Assembly: GCA_007693585.1 (NCBI GenBank)
Contig: REDH01000147.1
Location: 40,323-104,322 of the forward strand
DNA length: 64,000 bases
Reading direction: 5' to 3'
DNA from: Deltaproteobacteria bacterium
GTDB lineage: Bacteria; Myxococcota_A; Bradymonadia; REDH01
Shown: positions 27,857-36,959 of the stretch, in pieces
Layout of the letters: each line of letters starts with the position of its first letter
Numbering within the stretch: the first letter of the stretch is position 1
Program-made: the position numbers and the translations under genes
Notes under the pieces: generated by a model
Seen by the model: the letters and a program-made list of their open reading frames with translations, nothing else
Database searches by the model: none
What the model was told of the DNA's origin: nothing

Positions 27857-30800
27857 ATGGTCAGGTCGATGAGCCGGTGTGTCCTCGTGTTCTGGCTGGT
27901 GCTGATGACCGCCTGTGGGGTGGTTGACGCGCCCTCGCATGGCGACATGGCCTGTTCGGGAGGAGCGGATGTGGCGGACTGCGTCGGGCCGGAGGACGTG
28001 GATGTTCTGGGGGGCGCGGATCGCGAGTTGGGGTACGCCGTGCCGTTCGCGTCCGAGGCGGCCGTGCCGGGGATGCGGGTGCTGGGGGAGTTCGAGGGCT
28101 GGGTCGACGTGGGCACCGGGCGCGCGCACATCGAGATGGTCGACGGCACGCAGCCGAAGAGCGCCGCGCTGCCGGGCTATCGCGACAACCTCCGCCAGAA
28201 CCGGGACGAGGGCGACTTCGAGAACCGGCGGGCGGGGACGCTGCGCTTCTGGCAGGACGAGAATCCGTCGGTCACGTCTTCCGACATGGCGGTCTGTCGC
28301 AACTTCTGGACGACGGGCTGGAACGACCACGGCACGGAGTTCCGTTTCGGATGGTACCCGCCCGGGCCCATCCGCGACGAGTTCCTCTTCAGCACGCTCC
28401 CGCAGGGGGGACCGGGTGCGGCGGCCCTGCCGCCGAGCGACTACACGTTCTGCACCGACTTTCTCGTGCGCAACGACACCGGGGAGGACATCCGGGACCT
28501 GTGGATCCTGATCGACAATTTCGTGGGTCTCACCGATGCGCGTTCCTATCTGGCCGAGGCGCCTCGGGTGTACCTTGACCCGAACGCCGGGGAGTTCGTT
28601 CGGTTGCAGCCGGACTCCAGCATCGGGATGTTCAACTACGGTCCGCTGGCCGGGGATGCGGGGGGAGGAGACGGCGAGGTCGTCCGGCGCCAGTGGATGT
28701 TCTATCTGGGCGACACGGATCCGGCTCCGTTTCGGCTGACCGGACGGCTGGTGGAGCTGCAGCGCGAGCTGTGCTGGACGGAGCGCGACGACAACGGGGA
28801 CGGGATCGAGGACAGCGGTTGCGGAACGGGGGCGGCCGGCAGTGGGTGCACCCAGGACGCGGACTGCCTGAGCGGCGACTGCGACGGCGGCGTGCTCGGC
28901 GACTTCCTGGCCGGAGGCGGAACGCTGGGAGCCTGCTTGCCGAGCCCGGAGGGTGGAGCGTGTCTCGAGACGTCGGACTGCGGGGGGGAGAACGCGTGCC
29001 TCGGCGCGAACCGCGCTGCCGAGCAGGTGGGAACCTGTGGCGCGCCGGGCCCCGGGATCGGCGATGCGTGCGCGGACGACGACGACTGCTCCGCCGGTCG
29101 CTGCGACGTGGTCTTCGGTCAGTGCCGAATGGTCGACGGTGGAGCGTGTGTCACCTCGACGGACTGCGAGGCGTTTCATGCCTGCGATTCGGGGGTATGC
29201 GACGGGGGGATTCCCTTCGTGACCCGCTGGGACACACGGAACACCAGCGACGGCTCCAGTCCGGACGATCGCATCGTGCTGCCCCTCCTCTCCTCGGGGA
29301 GCTACGACTTCGTGGTGGAGTGGGGGGACGGGCACCGGGCCCATGTGACCGCGTGGGACGCAGCTGCCACGGCGCACACCTTCGCCGATCCGGGTGAAAC
29401 CACCGTCACGATCCGCGGCGATATCGAAGGCTGGCGCTTCAACAACACCGGGGACCGGCTCAAGATCCTCGACATCGAGTCCTGGGGTCCCCTCCGGCTC
29501 GGGTTCATGGGGATGTACTTCCGCGGAGCGGAGAACATGGAGATGTCCGCGACGGACCCCCTGGACCTCACGGGCACCACCAACCTTCGCGAGGCCTTCC
29601 GTGACTGCACGTCCCTCACCTCGGCTCCCTCCATGCTCGCCTGGGACGTCTCCGGGGTGACCAGCTTCGAGGGACTGTTCCACGGCGCGACGAACTTCGA
29701 CGAGGACATCAGCGGCTGGGAGACCCTGAGCGCGACCAGCATGCGCGAGATGTTCCGCGGGGCCGAGAGCTTCACGGCGGACATCACCGGGTGGGAGACG
29801 GGCAGCGTGATGGACATGTCTGCCATGTTCGCCGAGTTCCCGTCCTTCAACCAGGACATCGGCGACTGGGACACGGGCAACGTGCTGTTCTTTCCGCTCA
29901 TGTTCCGAAATGCCACGTCGTTCGACCGGGACATCGGGCGCTGGGACGTGTCGCGCGCCCTCGACATGCAGCAGATGTTCGAGGGAGCGACGTCGTTCAA
30001 CCAGGACCTGAACGACTGGGACGTGTCCCGGGTGAACTCGATGCTCGGCATGTTCTGGAACGCCACCAGCTTCGATCAGCCGCTCGACCGGTGGACGCTG
30101 GGTGGACCGCTGGACCTGTCGATGATGTTCGAGGGCGCAGCCTCGTTCAACCAGCCGATCGGGAGCTGGAACACGTCCGGGGTGACGAGCATGTTGCGCA
30201 TGTTCCGGAACGCGACGAGCTTCGATCAGGACATCGGTTCGTGGGACACCTCCGGCGTGATCTCGATGCCGTTGATGTTCGGTGGTGCGAGCGCCTTCAA
30301 CCAGGACCTGAGCCGCTGGTGCGTGCCGCTGATCGCCGAGGAGCCGTCCGGCTTCGCAGTGGGGGCCCTGGCGTGGACGCTGCCCGACTCGAGACCCCAG
30401 TGGGCGGATTGTCCATCGTTTCTGGGCACCCCCTGCCTCGACGACGGGGCGTGCGGAGGCCGGGAGTGGTGCCCGACCGACACGGATCATCGCTTCTGTT
30501 CGCCAAGTCCGGGCTGGGGCAGCTCCGTCATGCCCTTCCAGTGGGTTCCGCCCGGGTCGAGCACCATCGGCTCGCCCGAGGGCGAGATCGGCCGCAACGC
30601 CGCCGCGGAGGGGCAGGTGAACGTCACGTTGACGCACAACCTGCTCGTGCAGCGTACATCGGTCTCGCAGGGGCAGTGGGCGTCGGTGATGGCGGCCTGG
30701 AACGCGCTCGCCCCCGAGGACAGAATCATGTCCGGCTGGTCCACGCCCACCCCGGTGTTCGGCACGGACCCGTCGCGGTACGGCGCGAGCGGAGATGGTC

Positions 30801-31636
30801 AGTGCACGGACCCGATGTGCCCCGTCGAGCGGGTGAGCTGGTGGGAGGCGGTCGTCTTCGCGAACGCGGTCAGCATTCTGGAAGGGCTGGAGCCGTGCTA
30901 CGCGCTCGACGGATGTGGCACAGGGACAGGACAGGCCGGCGTGGGCGGGGGATGCACGGGCACGAGCAATTGTTCGGGCGCGTTCACCTGCAGCAGTGCC
31001 TCGTTCGTCGGCAAGCAGTGCACGGGATACCGCCTGCCCACCGAGGCGGAGTGGGAGGTCTCGGCGAGGGGCGGGACCACGACCGCCACCTACAACGGCG
31101 ACATCACCTCGACGAGCTGCCCGTCCCCGGTGCATGATCCCATCGCATGGATCACCTGCAACAGCTCCGGGCAGACCCAGCCCATGGAGACCCTTCTGCC
31201 CAACGCCTTCGGACTGCACGACATGCTCGGCAACGTGAGCCAGCACGCGTGGAACGCCTTCCAGTCAGTCAACGCGGGCGGGGTCGATCCGATCGTGCCC
31301 ACCACCGGATCGAGCCGCCGTGTCCGCGGCGCCGGCAGGGCCTTCGGGCCGGAATCGAACCGGGCCGCACGGCGCAACAACTACATGCCGAACACCCGCC
31401 GGGACTACATCGGGTTGAGACTGGTGCGGACCGTGCCGGTCGACCCGGCGGTGGACTGTGGGGGACTGGCGCCCCCCCTGTTCGGTGCCGTGTTCGTCCC
31501 GGACGCCACGTTCCAGGGCGTGGCGACCTACACCTGCAGTGCCGGGTTCGTGCCCGTCGACGGAGACACCGAGCGAATCTGTCTCGCCACCGGCCAGTGG
31601 TCCGGTCAGGCGCCCACGTGTGAACTCGACATCTAG
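27857..31636 (+). CDS. Giant modular surface lipoprotein: BspA repeats, FGE-like domain, Sushi domain
   Basis: A 1259-residue lipoprotein. In order: signal peptide with lipobox VLMTAC (Cys20); an unassigned N-terminal region; a Cys-rich stretch (about 320-460) with CTQDADCLSGDC and CADDDDCSAGRC motifs; a PKD-like strand segment (about 465-520); nine 25-residue BspA/DUF285-type repeats (597-821) built on MFxxATSFNQDIGxWD; an FGE-sulfatase-fold domain (about 889-1193, with RLPTEAEWE and GNVSQHAWNAF); and a C-terminal Sushi/CCP-like module (about 1199-1259) with four Cys and WSGQAPTC. The FGE part lacks the catalytic Cys pair. GGAG lies five bases before the chosen ATG. It probably sits on the cell surface and binds sugars or proteins; that is inference. 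Confidence 0.88.
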   Translation: MVRSMSRCVLVFWLVLMTACGVVDAPSHGDMACSGGADVADCVGPEDVDVLGGADRELGYAVPFASEAAVPGMRVLGEFEGWVDVGTGRAHIEMVDGTQPKSAALPGYRDNLRQNRDEGDFENRRAGTLRFWQDENPSVTSSDMAVCRNFWTTGWNDHGTEFRFGWYPPGPIRDEFLFSTLPQGGPGAAALPPSDYTFCTDFLVRNDTGEDIRDLWILIDNFVGLTDARSYLAEAPRVYLDPNAGEFVRLQPDSSIGMFNYGPLAGDAGGGDGEVVRRQWMFYLGDTDPAPFRLTGRLVELQRELCWTERDDNGDGIEDSGCGTGAAGSGCTQDADCLSGDCDGGVLGDFLAGGGTLGACLPSPEGGACLETSDCGGENACLGANRAAEQVGTCGAPGPGIGDACADDDDCSAGRCDVVFGQCRMVDGGACVTSTDCEAFHACDSGVCDGGIPFVTRWDTRNTSDGSSPDDRIVLPLLSSGSYDFVVEWGDGHRAHVTAWDAAATAHTFADPGETTVTIRGDIEGWRFNNTGDRLKILDIESWGPLRLGFMGMYFRGAENMEMSATDPLDLTGTTNLREAFRDCTSLTSAPSMLAWDVSGVTSFEGLFHGATNFDEDISGWETLSATSMREMFRGAESFTADITGWETGSVMDMSAMFAEFPSFNQDIGDWDTGNVLFFPLMFRNATSFDRDIGRWDVSRALDMQQMFEGATSFNQDLNDWDVSRVNSMLGMFWNATSFDQPLDRWTLGGPLDLSMMFEGAASFNQPIGSWNTSGVTSMLRMFRNATSFDQDIGSWDTSGVISMPLMFGGASAFNQDLSRWCVPLIAEEPSGFAVGALAWTLPDSRPQWADCPSFLGTPCLDDGACGGREWCPTDTDHRFCSPSPGWGSSVMPFQWVPPGSSTIGSPEGEIGRNAAAEGQVNVTLTHNLLVQRTSVSQGQWASVMAAWNALAPEDRIMSGWSTPTPVFGTDPSRYGASGDGQCTDPMCPVERVSWWEAVVFANAVSILEGLEPCYALDGCGTGTGQAGVGGGCTGTSNCSGAFTCSSASFVGKQCTGYRLPTEAEWEVSARGGTTTATYNGDITSTSCPSPVHDPIAWITCNSSGQTQPMETLLPNAFGLHDMLGNVSQHAWNAFQSVNAGGVDPIVPTTGSSRRVRGAGRAFGPESNRAARRNNYMPNTRRDYIGLRLVRTVPVDPAVDCGGLAPPLFGAVFVPDATFQGVATYTCSAGFVPVDGDTERICLATGQWSGQAPTCELDI
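29645..30319 (+). repeat. Nine tandem BspA-type (DUF285) coding repeats of 75 bases
   Basis: Nine units of exactly 25 codons, each with a MF core followed by an Asn/Asp-Ile-Gly-x-Trp end, such as MFRNATSFDQDIGSWD. They lie inside the giant lipoprotein. DNA identity between units is moderate, so expansion is not very recent. Confidence 0.85.
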
Positions 31637-31771
31637 GGGCTGAAGGACCTCGATGGCATCGCCACCGGCAACCGTTGACGGATGGGTGACCCGCTCCCTA
31701 TGCTGACCGCGCCGGAGGGCCCCGTCGTGGCCCGCACACGATTCGCAACCATGGCCCGAGACGAGGACACG

Positions 31772-32179
31772 ATGAGTACCAACGAAGCCATCGAGGCGCT
31801 CTTCATCGAGCTCGAGCTTCCGTTCGAGCGGCTGGGTGAGGCCATGTGGGTGGTCGTGGACGAGAGCGATCACATCGAGAGCCTCGTCGTCTACCGCACC
31901 GGCACGGTGCTCAATTTTCGCGTGAAGGTCGTCGCGCTGCCCGAAGAACCCTCCGCCGAGCTCTTCCGGACCCTGCTGGAGCTCAACGCGGCCGACATGG
32001 TGCACGGCGCCTACGGGATCGAGGAGGATGCCGTCGTGCTCGTGGAGTCGCTCGAGGTCGAGAACCTCGATCTCAACGAGCTGCAGGCCGTGATCGAGTC
32101 GTTCGGCATCGCGCTCAGCACGCATCACCCGCGCATCAGCTCGCATCTTCCCTCCAACGACGCCGCGGCCGCCAACTAG
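31772..32179 (+). CDS. YbjN-domain protein
   Basis: A 135-residue acidic protein with the YbjN fold, related to type III secretion chaperones. Typical parts are IEALFIELELPFERL, VVYRTGTVLNFRVKVVALPE and LLELNAADMVHGAYGIEEDAVVL. It has no signal or membrane helix. GAGG lies five bases before the ATG at 31772; another in-frame ATG at 31751 is possible. The pspA gene follows 52 bases later in the same direction. Members are linked to stress and motility in enterics, but biochemistry is unknown. Confidence 0.85.
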   Translation: MSTNEAIEALFIELELPFERLGEAMWVVVDESDHIESLVVYRTGTVLNFRVKVVALPEEPSAELFRTLLELNAADMVHGAYGIEEDAVVLVESLEVENLDLNELQAVIESFGIALSTHHPRISSHLPSNDAAAAN

Positions 32180-32231
32180 AGCCTCTCCGCGACGACCGCA
32201 TCCCGCGCCAGCCACCTTCGAGGAGTCAGCC

Positions 32232-33014
32232 ATGGGCGTCTTTTCCCGCCTCGGGACCCTGATCAAGGCCAACATCAACGACCTCATCTCGCGCGCCGAG
32301 GATCCCGAGAAGATCCTCAATCAGCTCATCGTCGACATGCGCGAGCAGATGATCGAGGCGCAGAAGCAGGTCGCGGCCTCCATCGCCGACGAGAAGAAGC
32401 TCAAGAAACAGCTCGACAACGAGCTGCAGCTCTCCTCCGAGTGGGAGAAGAAGGCCATGATGGCCGTCCGCGCCGGGCGCGATGACCTCGCCACCGAGGC
32501 CCTCAACCGAAAGCAGCAGCACCAGGACCTCGCCGCCGAGTACCAGAAGCAGCACGAACTCCAGAAGCGGGCCGCAGACCAGCTCCGCACCGCGCTCCGG
32601 CAGCTCAACCAGAAGATCGAGGAGGCGCGTCGAAAGAAGGACCTCCTCATCGCCCGCCAGCGACGCGCGGAGGCGCAGAAGCGCATCCAGGAGACGATGG
32701 CCGGCTTCGGGGAAACCTCGGCCTTCGAGGCGTTCGACCGCATGAGCTCCAAGGTGGACCGCATCGAGGCCGAGGCCGAGGCCAGCGCAGAACTCGCCGC
32801 CGAAATGGGCTCCACCGACCTCGACCAGAAGTTCCGCGACCTCGAAGGAGAGGCCGGTGCGTCCGAAGCCCTCCTGGAGCTCAAGCGCAAGATGGGCGTC
32901 GTCGAGGAACAGAAGGAGGAGGCCGAAGAAGAGTTCGACTTCGAGGCCCTCGAGCGGGAACTCGCCGCCGTCCCCGCCCAGCGCGGGGCGGGAAGCGGCC
33001 AGGCCGACTACTGA
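32232..33014 (+). CDS. pspA: Phage-shock protein A / IM30 family
   Basis: A 260-residue, almost fully helical coiled-coil protein of the PspA/Vipp1 family, which coats and repairs the inner membrane under stress. The N-terminal amphipathic helix MGVFSRLGTLIKANINDLI is typical, followed by SRAEDPEKILNQLIVDM and long Lys/Glu/Ala helices. A GAGGAG site precedes the ATG. There is no pspF or pspBC here; the upstream neighbour is a YbjN protein. The C-terminal 30 residues are acidic, then Ala/Gly-rich. Confidence 0.95.
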   Translation: MGVFSRLGTLIKANINDLISRAEDPEKILNQLIVDMREQMIEAQKQVAASIADEKKLKKQLDNELQLSSEWEKKAMMAVRAGRDDLATEALNRKQQHQDLAAEYQKQHELQKRAADQLRTALRQLNQKIEEARRKKDLLIARQRRAEAQKRIQETMAGFGETSAFEAFDRMSSKVDRIEAEAEASAELAAEMGSTDLDQKFRDLEGEAGASEALLELKRKMGVVEEQKEEAEEEFDFEALERELAAVPAQRGAGSGQADY

Positions 33015-33022
33015 GCCCGCCG

Positions 33023-34696
33023 GTGCGCTCCGACTTCCGGCTGCTTTCGTTTTTCCTCGGGGCGATCCTTCTCCTCGCCGGCTGTGCATCGTCCGAGATC
33101 ACGCCCTGCGCCGGGGACGAGGACTGCCCCGACGACCGCCGCTGTCACCTCGGAACCTGCACGCTGCGCTGCGAGCGCACCGCCGACTGCGACCGGGGAG
33201 ACGTCTGCATCAGCAACCTCTGCGTCCTCGCGGCGCGCTGCACCGCGTCCAGCGACTGCCGCTCAGACGAGGTGTGCGAGGACCGGCTCTGCGTGCCGCA
33301 GCAGCGCCAGTGCTCCCGGTCCTCGGAGTGTCCGCCGGGATTCACCTGCATCAACGGGGGCTGCCGGTTCGGAGAGCCCGAGCCGTCCGTGCCCGCGAGC
33401 TGCGACGACGACGGCGACTGCGCGGGTGCGCTCATCTGTCTCGACGGCGTCTGTGCCGACGTGGACTGCGTCGAGGACCGGGACTGCTCCGCGGACCTCC
33501 GGTGCCAGGCCGGACGGTGCATCGGCGACGAGACCAGCGGGACCTGCACGACGACCGGTGACTGCACCGGGGGCGACATCTGCGTGGCGGGAGCCTGCGT
33601 CCCGCCGTCGTCCGACGAGTGCGCCAACGATCGGGACTGTGCCTCGGACGAAGTGTGCGAGGCAGGGTCCTGCGTGCCCGACACGGCGCCGCAATGCGTG
33701 CGCAACAGCGACTGTCCGCTCGGCGAGGTGTGCGAGGAAGGGTCGTGCACCCCCGAACCCTCCGCGGAGTGCGTGCGCAACAGCGACTGCGCATCCGACG
33801 AGCGCTGCACCTCCGGGCGCTGCGTCCCGCTCACCGACGCCGGCTGCCGGGAGGACCGGGACTGCGCGACGGCGGAGCGCTGTGAAGGCGGGACCTGCGT
33901 CCCCGTCGACTGCGTCCGCGACCGGGACTGCGCCGCCGAGGAGGTCTGCGACGAGGGCTCGTGCATCTCCGCTCCTCCCGAGTGCATGGGCACGGCAGAT
34001 TGCGGGAGCGGGCGCATCTGCATCCTCGGACGGTGCGAGGACGAGCCCGAGTGCCAGGGCGACGGGGACTGCAATCCCGACCAGATCTGCCTGAACCAGC
34101 GCTGCGAGTGCGTCGGAGACGGCGACCGAACCCTGGGCCAGAGCTGCGAGCGGCGGGCGCAATGCTGTTCGGGGCTCTGCCTCGGCTCGGAGACCCGACC
34201 CGGGGTCTGCACCCGCCCCTGCACGGGATTCGGCGACTGTCAGGAAGCCGGCGTCACGGCGAACCTCATCTGCGGCCAGATCGCCGACGGACGCTTCTGC
34301 GCCCCGGCGGACTTCGGCTCCCCTTGCACGGTCCCGGGCAACTGCAGCGGAGGCATCTGCATGGGAAGACTGCGGTTCGGAATCAGCGTGGAACGCGTCT
34401 GCACATGGGCCTGCACCTCGACCGCCGAGTGCCCGCAGAATTCCACCTGCGGGGCCCTCGAAGTCGACGGCGGAAGCTTCATCAACGCCTGCATCCCCAT
34501 GGGAGAAGTCTGCAACGGCGGAAACAACGGCCTGGACTGCTACAGCAGACTCTGCCTGGGTCCGGCCGAGCCCGGGCTCGCCGATGTCTGCACCTCGGAG
34601 TGCAGCCCGGAGCAGGGCCGCGAGTGCGGGTTGGGCTGGACCTGTGCGGTGGTGGATGCGAGTGTGCCTCCGGTGTGCCTTCCGCCGAACTTCTGA
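33023..34696 (+). CDS. Cys-rich repeat lipoprotein
   Basis: A 557-residue lipoprotein with lipobox ILLLAGC (Cys21). Nearly all of the mature protein is short modules of the form D-C-x(3-5)-G-x2-C-x(2)-G-x-C, such as DRDCASDEVCEAGSCVPDT. About 14 modules are arranged in a row to residue 360, followed by a different Cys-rich region (about 370-557) with CSGGICMGRLRFG and CGLGWTCAVVD. Such modules resemble dickkopf/EGF-like disulfide knots common in Myxococcota surface proteins. Start is GTG 33023, eight bases after pspA. The downstream kinase gene starts 23 bases after its stop. Confidence 0.88.
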   Translation: MRSDFRLLSFFLGAILLLAGCASSEITPCAGDEDCPDDRRCHLGTCTLRCERTADCDRGDVCISNLCVLAARCTASSDCRSDEVCEDRLCVPQQRQCSRSSECPPGFTCINGGCRFGEPEPSVPASCDDDGDCAGALICLDGVCADVDCVEDRDCSADLRCQAGRCIGDETSGTCTTTGDCTGGDICVAGACVPPSSDECANDRDCASDEVCEAGSCVPDTAPQCVRNSDCPLGEVCEEGSCTPEPSAECVRNSDCASDERCTSGRCVPLTDAGCREDRDCATAERCEGGTCVPVDCVRDRDCAAEEVCDEGSCISAPPECMGTADCGSGRICILGRCEDEPECQGDGDCNPDQICLNQRCECVGDGDRTLGQSCERRAQCCSGLCLGSETRPGVCTRPCTGFGDCQEAGVTANLICGQIADGRFCAPADFGSPCTVPGNCSGGICMGRLRFGISVERVCTWACTSTAECPQNSTCGALEVDGGSFINACIPMGEVCNGGNNGLDCYSRLCLGPAEPGLADVCTSECSPEQGRECGLGWTCAVVDASVPPVCLPPNF

Positions 34697-34719
34697 ACCC
34701 CTGCCGCCTCCGGAACATC

Positions 34720-36807
34720 GTGCCCCCGCGTGATGAGGCCTCCACAGAGCGCTTCGGTCGCTATCGGCTCGTCCGTCGCCTTGGACACGGGGGCATGGGC
34801 GAGCTGTTCCTTGCCGAAACCGAGGGAGCGGGAGGTTGGCGCCGGCAGCTCGTGATCAAGCGGATCCTGCCCCACCTCGCCGTCGACCCCAGCGTTCGCC
34901 AGCGGTTCCTGGATGAAGGCCGGATCGCCGCCACCCTCAATCATGCGAACATCGTTCCGGTCCACGACGTGGGCGAGGTGGAGGGCACACCCTTCATCGC
35001 CATGGCGTTCGTGGACGGGTGGGACCTGCGCACCGTGATCCGCGCGCTGCGCGACGCCCCCGGCAGCCCACCGGTCCCGGACGGACTGGCGCTGCACGTG
35101 GCTTCCCACGTGGCCGCTGCGCTCGCGCACGCCCACGACCGGCGCGACCCGGACGGGCGGCCCATGGAGGTCGTCCACCGGGATGTCTCGCCAGCCAACA
35201 TCCTGCTGTCGCGCGAGGGGGCCGTGTTCCTCACGGACTTCGGCATCGCCGCCGCGAACGAGCGGATCGAGGCGACCCTCACCGGTGAGCTCAAGGGCAA
35301 GGTGGCCTTCATGGCGCCCGAGCAGGCGCGGGGCGCTCCCACCGACGGCCGCAGCGACATCCACTCCCTTGGACTCGTGCTCTTCGAGTTGCTCACCGGC
35401 CGCAGGGCCTACGGCGATGGGTCCGACCTCGAGCTGCTCGATCGAGCGCGCGCCGGAACCCGGCCTGCGCTGTCCGACCTGCGACCCGATCTCCCCGACA
35501 CGATCACCGCGGTGATCGAGAAGGCGCTCGCCGTCGATCCCTCGGAACGGTTCGATGACGCCGCGCAGTTCGCTGCCGCCCTCGTCGAGGCGCAAGCCGC
35601 CCTCGGCCGTGTCCATACGGCGCTCGATCTCCGCTCCTGGCTTGCGAAGTCCCTCCCCTCGGGCGCACCCTCCACGGCAGACGCGCGGGGCACCGGTGAC
35701 CTGGAGGGTGCTCTCGGCGCGCTCGGCGCCGCCCCCGCGGCGCTGCGCGAGGGGTCGGGAACGGTGACCCTTCCGCCCCCGGTCAACCTCGACGGATCCG
35801 CGGGGACTGCCCCGCCGGATCAGGTCGCCTCCGCTGCCCCTGCCCGCAACAGCGACCCGCGCCGAACGCGCCGAGGGGGGGCGCTCCTCCTCGCCGGCGC
35901 GCTGATCCTCGTGGCGCTTGCACTGGCCCTCCTGCCGAGTCGGCCAGCCACGCTGCACGTCAGCACCGACCCACCGGGGGCGTCGATCACCCTCAACGGC
36001 GAGAACGCCGGTCGTACGGACCGAACCCTGCGCATCCCCTCGGGAAATGTACGGCTCCGCGTACACCTCGATGGATACGTCCCGGTCTCACGCGAGCTGG
36101 CCCTGCGCCCCGGGCAGGATGCGTTCCTCGATCTCCCACTCGAACCCGAGCGTACGACCCCGCCCAGCACCACCAACTCTCGTACGCCCGACGCGTCCCG
36201 GTCCGGCAGCGACGAGGCTGCCGACGCGGGTCGCATGGAGCGAGTCGTCTTCCAGAGCATCCCACCAGGGGCGCGCGTGCGAATCGACGACGGTGAACCC
36301 TTCCTCGCCGGAAACGCCCACCCCGTGCCCCTTGGGGTGCCCGTCTCCCTCGTCATGTCCCTCGATGGCCACGAGACCCTCGAGGAGGTGCTGACCCTGC
36401 AACGGGGGGACCTGCTCGTCACCCGTGCCCTCGATGCCGACCCCTCCTCCACGAGGGTCGAGTCCTCGCCTCCGGCCCGCCCCCGAACGCAGGACAGGCC
36501 CTCTCCTCCACCGTCGACCAGCGCCCCCGCCTCCACAACCGCCGCCGGCAGCGAGTCGCCGGAGCCCGCCACGCCCGGGCGGATCACGCTGCGCTTCAGC
36601 CGAGAACCCATGGTCGGCACCATCCTGCTCAATGGTGAGGTCCTTCGGCAGAGCCGTCGCCTGGTCGAGGAGCTCGAGGTCGCCCCCGGTCGTCACGAGC
36701 TCGAGATCCGAAACGATCACTTCGGGGTGCGACAGCGCAACCGCGTCGAAGTGCCCTCCGGCGGGGCGGTGACCGTCTCCGTGGACTGGGGCGGCGGCGG
36801 TCCCTGA
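34720..36807 (+). CDS. Transmembrane Ser/Thr protein kinase with three PEGA-like outer modules
   Basis: A 695-residue kinase with GTG start. The kinase domain (12-290) has GHGGMG (22-27), Lys47 in LVIKRI, the catalytic loop HRDVSPANILL (the VSPAN form is common in Myxococcota), DFGIA, an activation loop with EATLTGELKG, and [10 protein letters not shown] linker leads to one membrane helix (GALLLAGALILVALALALLP). Outside follow two PEGA modules (LHVSTDPPGASITLNGENAG and VVFQSIPPGARVRIDDGEPF), a Pro/Ser/Thr linker, and a third PEGA-like end. Catalytic residues are complete. The FHA/sigma-54 activator gene follows 152 bases later and is the obvious target candidate. Confidence 0.94.
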   Translation: MPPRDEASTERFGRYRLVRRLGHGGMGELFLAETEGAGGWRRQLVIKRILPHLAVDPSVRQRFLDEGRIAATLNHANIVPVHDVGEVEGTPFIAMAFVDGWDLRTVIRALRDAPGSPPVPDGLALHVASHVAAALAHAHDRRDPDGRPMEVVHRDVSPANILLSREGAVFLTDFGIAAANERIEATLTGELKGKVAFMAPEQARGAPTDGRSDIHSLGLVLFELLTGRRAYGDGSDLELLDRARAGTRPALSDLRPDLPDTITAVIEKALAVDPSERFDDAAQFAAALVEAQAALGRVHTALDLRSWLAKSLPSGAPSTADARGTGDLEGALGALGAAPAALREGSGTVTLPPPVNLDGSAGTAPPDQVASAAPARNSDPRRTRRGGALLLAGALILVALALALLPSRPATLHVSTDPPGASITLNGENAGRTDRTLRIPSGNVRLRVHLDGYVPVSRELALRPGQDAFLDLPLEPERTTPPSTTNSRTPDASRSGSDEAADAGRMERVVFQSIPPGARVRIDDGEPFLAGNAHPVPLGVPVSLVMSLDGHETLEEVLTLQRGDLLVTRALDADPSSTRVESSPPARPRTQDRPSPPPSTSAPASTTAAGSESPEPATPGRITLRFSREPMVGTILLNGEVLRQSRRLVEELEVAPGRHELEIRNDHFGVRQRNRVEVPSGGAVTVSVDWGGGGP

Positions 36808-36959
36808 GCGTCCTCGCTCCGTTCGCGACGCCTCGCGCCAGCACGCTGTGGGCCGGCACTCCGTCCGCACCCCCCCGGCGCACGGCCGGTCTCCACTTGC
36901 GTCCGCGGTCGCGCTGTGCTCGGGAGGAAGACGACGCTGCTCTTCCTCGACCGGAATCC

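Noticed and set aside
27731..31246. 1171-codon minus-strand open frame
   Set aside because: It lies opposite the BspA/FGE-like/Sushi gene, has no recognisable domains and is His/Arg/Val-biased as expected of an antisense GC-rich frame.
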